From NCBI GenBank assembly GCA_021647745.1, contig JAKIUB010000003.1:71560-135559 (forward strand): 64,000 nt of DNA, given 5' to 3'. Positions 61,701-64,000 of the stretch are shown one piece after another. The translations under genes were made by a program, and so were the position numbers. The notes under the pieces were generated by a model. That model did no database searches, was not told the DNA's origin, and saw only the letters and a program-made list of their open reading frames with translations. This DNA comes from Paracoccaceae bacterium (GTDB taxonomy: Bacteria; Pseudomonadota; Alphaproteobacteria; Rhodobacterales; Rhodobacteraceae). Every line of letters begins with the position of its first letter. The first letter of the stretch is position 1.

Positions 61701-63154
61701 GGCAGCGTCTGCCCGGCCGCGAGCTTTGTTATAACCGCTAAGAAAACCCCCGCATTGCGCTGTTCGGGAAAGTGTCCGGCCACAAGCTCGGCATAGGTTA
61801 GCAGCTCTGTCAGGCGGCCTTCTTCTTTCAAAAAATCATGTATTTTGAAGCGCACATGACGAGACCCAAGCAGAAAATCCGCCAACGCGTGCCGCGCGAT
61901 CTTGATGTCTTTTGCGCTTGAGCCTCCCAACCGCTCGGCCCAGAGCCGCAACAATACCGGATCGTTATCGCGGTCGGGCATGGTGGCCTCGAACGGGCCT
62001 GAAATATGCGCGGTCAGCTCCGCCCCGTGATCAGGCAACAGGTTCACCACATGAAGGGCACGGAACTTATACCATGCTTTCCAGTTCAGCGCATCATCAA
62101 GCAATACATAATACGCCAACCTGGCTCTTAGCGCTGGCGGGGTTTGCAAATCACAGGCCGCCGCCAAAGACACGATCGGCAATAGCTGCCAGGGGTCGAT
62201 CAGCCCGTTGGTTGGCGCGGCGATCAGCCCCGCCAGCGTTGCCGGGCTTTCGGGGTTTAGCGCCAGCGCCTCACCCGCACACACAAACCCGCGGGCCTTT
62301 TCCAACACCTCAAGCAACAGCGTTTCATTTACCGTCACCGCCGCCGTTTTTAGCTGTTGCTGGAACCGCTTCGCCATTCCACAACGCTCGTTCAGGGTGT
62401 ATTCGCCAAAATCCGCAAAATCCGACAAGGTACACATTGATGGCACGGGATTTAGCCCCTGGGTGCGGATGTAGCTGGTCAGCTCTTCGTGAATACCTTT
62501 CCAGTCGGACCGCCGGTGGTCGCGGGCATGGATAAACAGATCCGCCATCAGATCATCGGTATCAGAGCTACCGGCCCAGTATTTATCATGCAAGGATTCA
62601 CCGCGCCGCATGGTGACCAATAAATCTTTTGGCCCCAATTCGGGCGCGGCCAGTTTGGCGAAGTCTACCAGCATATCGGGCCGCACACGGATCACCCGAT
62701 CATAGCGGAAGCCGTTTTTGGCCTCGTAAGCCCGTTTCAGCAGATTGCAGCGATGGATTTTATAGAGCATCCGCAGGCTGTTTTTATCGCCGGGCAGGTC
62801 CAGCTCGGGGCGATCCGGTTCGGTTTCGACAATCGCTCCTTGAAAAACACCCTCCAGCTCCTGCACCGTTACCGGCGGTCTTTCCGGCAGGATATCCTGC
62901 CATGCGGGGCATATCTCCTCCAGTTTAAAAAACAACCCCCTAGGCAAAAACACCGACAGGTCACCGCCAAACATACGCCGGACAGCGATATGGCGCGGGC
63001 CACTCTCGATGGTTTTGCCGCCACGATCCGCCCAGACGCTTATAAATACATCCGCCCCGATTTTCTCGGCCTGCGCCGCAATCTCTGCCAGTTTTTCATG
63101 TGAGGTTCGAACCTGTCCGGAAATGCAGACGGCAATGCGGTTTTGCGGTTTCAT
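61697..63154 (-). CDS. Uncharacterised protein with glycan-transfer-like N-terminus
   Basis: 485 residues, soluble. The N-terminus (RIAVCISGQVRTSHEKL, then ADVFISVWADRGG) and the block RYDRVIRVRPDMLVDF are typical of a poorly described family in surface polysaccharide loci that handles sugars, probably glycosyltransferase-like with a GT-A-type nucleotide site. The C-terminal half (from about 280) is helical without a recognised motif. ATG 63154 follows GAGGG; an in-frame extension to 63286 overlaps the upstream gene and is rejected. Substrate unknown. Confidence 0.55.
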   Translation of the reverse strand: MKPQNRIAVCISGQVRTSHEKLAEIAAQAEKIGADVFISVWADRGGKTIESGPRHIAVRRMFGGDLSVFLPRGLFFKLEEICPAWQDILPERPPVTVQELEGVFQGAIVETEPDRPELDLPGDKNSLRMLYKIHRCNLLKRAYEAKNGFRYDRVIRVRPDMLVDFAKLAAPELGPKDLLVTMRRGESLHDKYWAGSSDTDDLMADLFIHARDHRRSDWKGIHEELTSYIRTQGLNPVPSMCTLSDFADFGEYTLNERCGMAKRFQQQLKTAAVTVNETLLLEVLEKARGFVCAGEALALNPESPATLAGLIAAPTNGLIDPWQLLPIVSLAAACDLQTPPALRARLAYYVLLDDALNWKAWYKFRALHVVNLLPDHGAELTAHISGPFEATMPDRDNDPVLLRLWAERLGGSSAKDIKIARHALADFLLGSRHVRFKIHDFLKEEGRLTELLTYAELVAGHFPEQRNAGVFLAVITKLAAGQTLP

Positions 63155-63182
63155 AATTCCCTCTGTTGCTCCTCTTGATGGC

Positions 63183-64000
63183 TCACCCATTGGCTTTTTG
63201 CCGCCGCAAGCGGGCGGTATCCAGCGCCTTATTGATCCGCGCACGGTTCCCCCCCGGAAGCGCCAGCGCCTGCTCGAAAGCTGCAATCGCCACCTCGGGC
63301 TGCCCCGTGTGCAATAGCAAATTGCCTTTCAGCTCGGTTAGGCGCGCATGGGTTGCCCCGTTGGCCTCGGCCTCGTCATATACGGATAGGGCCAGCGTAT
63401 CATTGCCGAGCGCGCGGGCAGACCCCGCCAAAAGATCATAGGCTTTCCAGCTATCCGGCATATGGTCAGCCCAGGCCCGCGCCAGATCATAGGCAGGCTG
63501 ATGATCCGCCGCCTCGGCCAGCGCCCGGTGGAGCGTGATCAAAAATTTGGGGCTGGAGAGAAACCTTTGGCGCAGCTGCGCACTGATCGCATTTTTATCG
63601 GCCTTGATCCGCGCATCCCAGAGCGCATCAAATCGGGCAGCCAAGGCTTGTGGCAACTCGGTTTGCGGCAAAGGCAGGGCTTGAAACCCCTGCACAACCA
63701 CCTTTTGCAAAGCCACTAAATCACCGTTGAAAACCTCCGGTAGCTCGGAAATTCGAACCTCCAGATGCCCCTCTGCCTTTTGAAATCCATAATATAACAG
63801 CACGCGGAATAGCAACGCCAGCCGATCATTGATCGGCAGAGTCGGGTCTTGAATACAAATATTCGACAGGTAGACCAGCGCCTGCTGATAGGCGTTCCGG
63901 TTTTCCTGTTCGATGCCGTCCAGCAAGGCGAGGGTTTGGTCTGGCAAGCAGGGCCGGGGCGGTGGCAAAAGCCCGTGGCGCACCACCGCCGACACCAGCG
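63183..64000 (-). CDS. TPR-containing protein, 5' partial
   Basis: At least 271 residues, open to the window edge, so the true start lies beyond 64000 (the GTG at 63995 is internal to an open frame). The C-terminal 110 residues contain tetratricopeptide-type helices (AYDLLAGSARALGNDTLALSVYDEAEANG, LLHTGQPEVAIAAFEQALALPGG). The N-terminal visible part is not recognised. It precedes the glycan-type gene by 28 bases on the same strand and may be its partner in the same locus, for example a large TPR/glycosyltransferase protein. Confidence 0.5.
   Translation of the reverse strand, partial: LVSAVVRHGLLPPPRPCLPDQTLALLDGIEQENRNAYQQALVYLSNICIQDPTLPINDRLALLFRVLLYYGFQKAEGHLEVRISELPEVFNGDLVALQKVVVQGFQALPLPQTELPQALAARFDALWDARIKADKNAISAQLRQRFLSSPKFLITLHRALAEAADHQPAYDLARAWADHMPDSWKAYDLLAGSARALGNDTLALSVYDEAEANGATHARLTELKGNLLLHTGQPEVAIAAFEQALALPGGNRARINKALDTARLRRQKANG

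Noticed and set aside
1..64000. CRISPR arrays, tRNA or rRNA genes
   Set aside because: No regularly spaced repeats and no tRNA or rRNA signatures were seen by eye; a tRNAscan and CRISPR finder run would settle it.

Overview
The window comes from an alphaproteobacterium of the Rhodobacterales type. The evidence is gene order and family content: the chvI-chvG-hprK-rapZ-EIIA-HPr block, the rpoZ-rsh-pdxJ-acpS-lepB-rnc-era-recO run, a truncated kinase-only HprK, a DUF2161 protein, two ethylmalonyl-CoA pathway enzymes (mcl1, mcd) and a clade I nosRZDFYLX cluster. The DNA is moderately GC-rich and compact. Neighbouring genes often share 1-14 bases, and four convergent pairs abut or overlap at their stop codons.

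Layout. Bases 1-823: the 3' part of a sugar nucleotidyltransferase gene, ended by an IS256-type remnant. Bases 1002-7033: housekeeping genes on the minus strand (prs, threonine aldolase, UPF0260, ribF, MaoC, Mn-pyrophosphatase), a collapsed alpha/beta-hydrolase gene and a DUF2161 gene. Bases 7034-12500: small exported proteins, groESL behind a promoter with a CIRCE operator, a YhhN protein, yaaA and the RNase P RNA gene. Bases 12518-17000: a hybrid histidine kinase and OmpR-type regulator diverging from an orphan solute-binding protein. Bases 17015-26800: accA, an AraC/GyrI regulator, mcl1, a Bcr-type exporter, a MalY/PatB enzyme, two peptide deformylases (the second apparently catalytically dead), fmt, rnhA, ispH and a NYN-domain protein. 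Bases 26880-35500: a long plus-strand run from folK to recO carrying ppGpp metabolism, vitamin B6, ACP activation, protein secretion and RNA processing. Bases 35503-42753: parC, a small Cys-rich protein, an SDR enzyme, a HIG1-type protein, a PduO-type cobalamin adenosyltransferase, etfBA and 3-hydroxybutyryl-CoA dehydrogenase. Bases 42750-50712: the regulatory PTS/ChvGI block, pckA and methylsuccinyl-CoA dehydrogenase. Bases 50860-59724: the nitrous-oxide reductase operon with a perfect FNR-type box upstream. Bases 59725-61700: insertion-sequence remnants followed by acyl-carrier-protein and FkbM-methyltransferase pseudogenes. Bases 61697-64000: two poorly known genes, probably for surface glycans.

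How it works together. mcl1, mcd, the B12 adenosyltransferase, etfBA, hbd and pckA fit C2/C3 assimilation through the ethylmalonyl-CoA route, feeding gluconeogenesis at PEP carboxykinase. ChvGI with the incomplete PTS probably tunes this carbon flow. The nos operon allows respiration of N2O to N2 under low oxygen through an FNR/NnrR-class activator.

The most unusual large-scale feature is that the whole core segment is bracketed by two degenerate IS256-type ends in opposite orientation (624-823 and 60329-60517). Decaying polysaccharide-type genes lie just outside or next to them. I saw no clearly new multi-gene system. The best leads are the inactive-looking second deformylase, the orphan solute-binding protein beside a hybrid kinase, the Met-rich NosL tail, the Cys-rich 63-residue protein and the uncharacterised glycan locus at the right edge.
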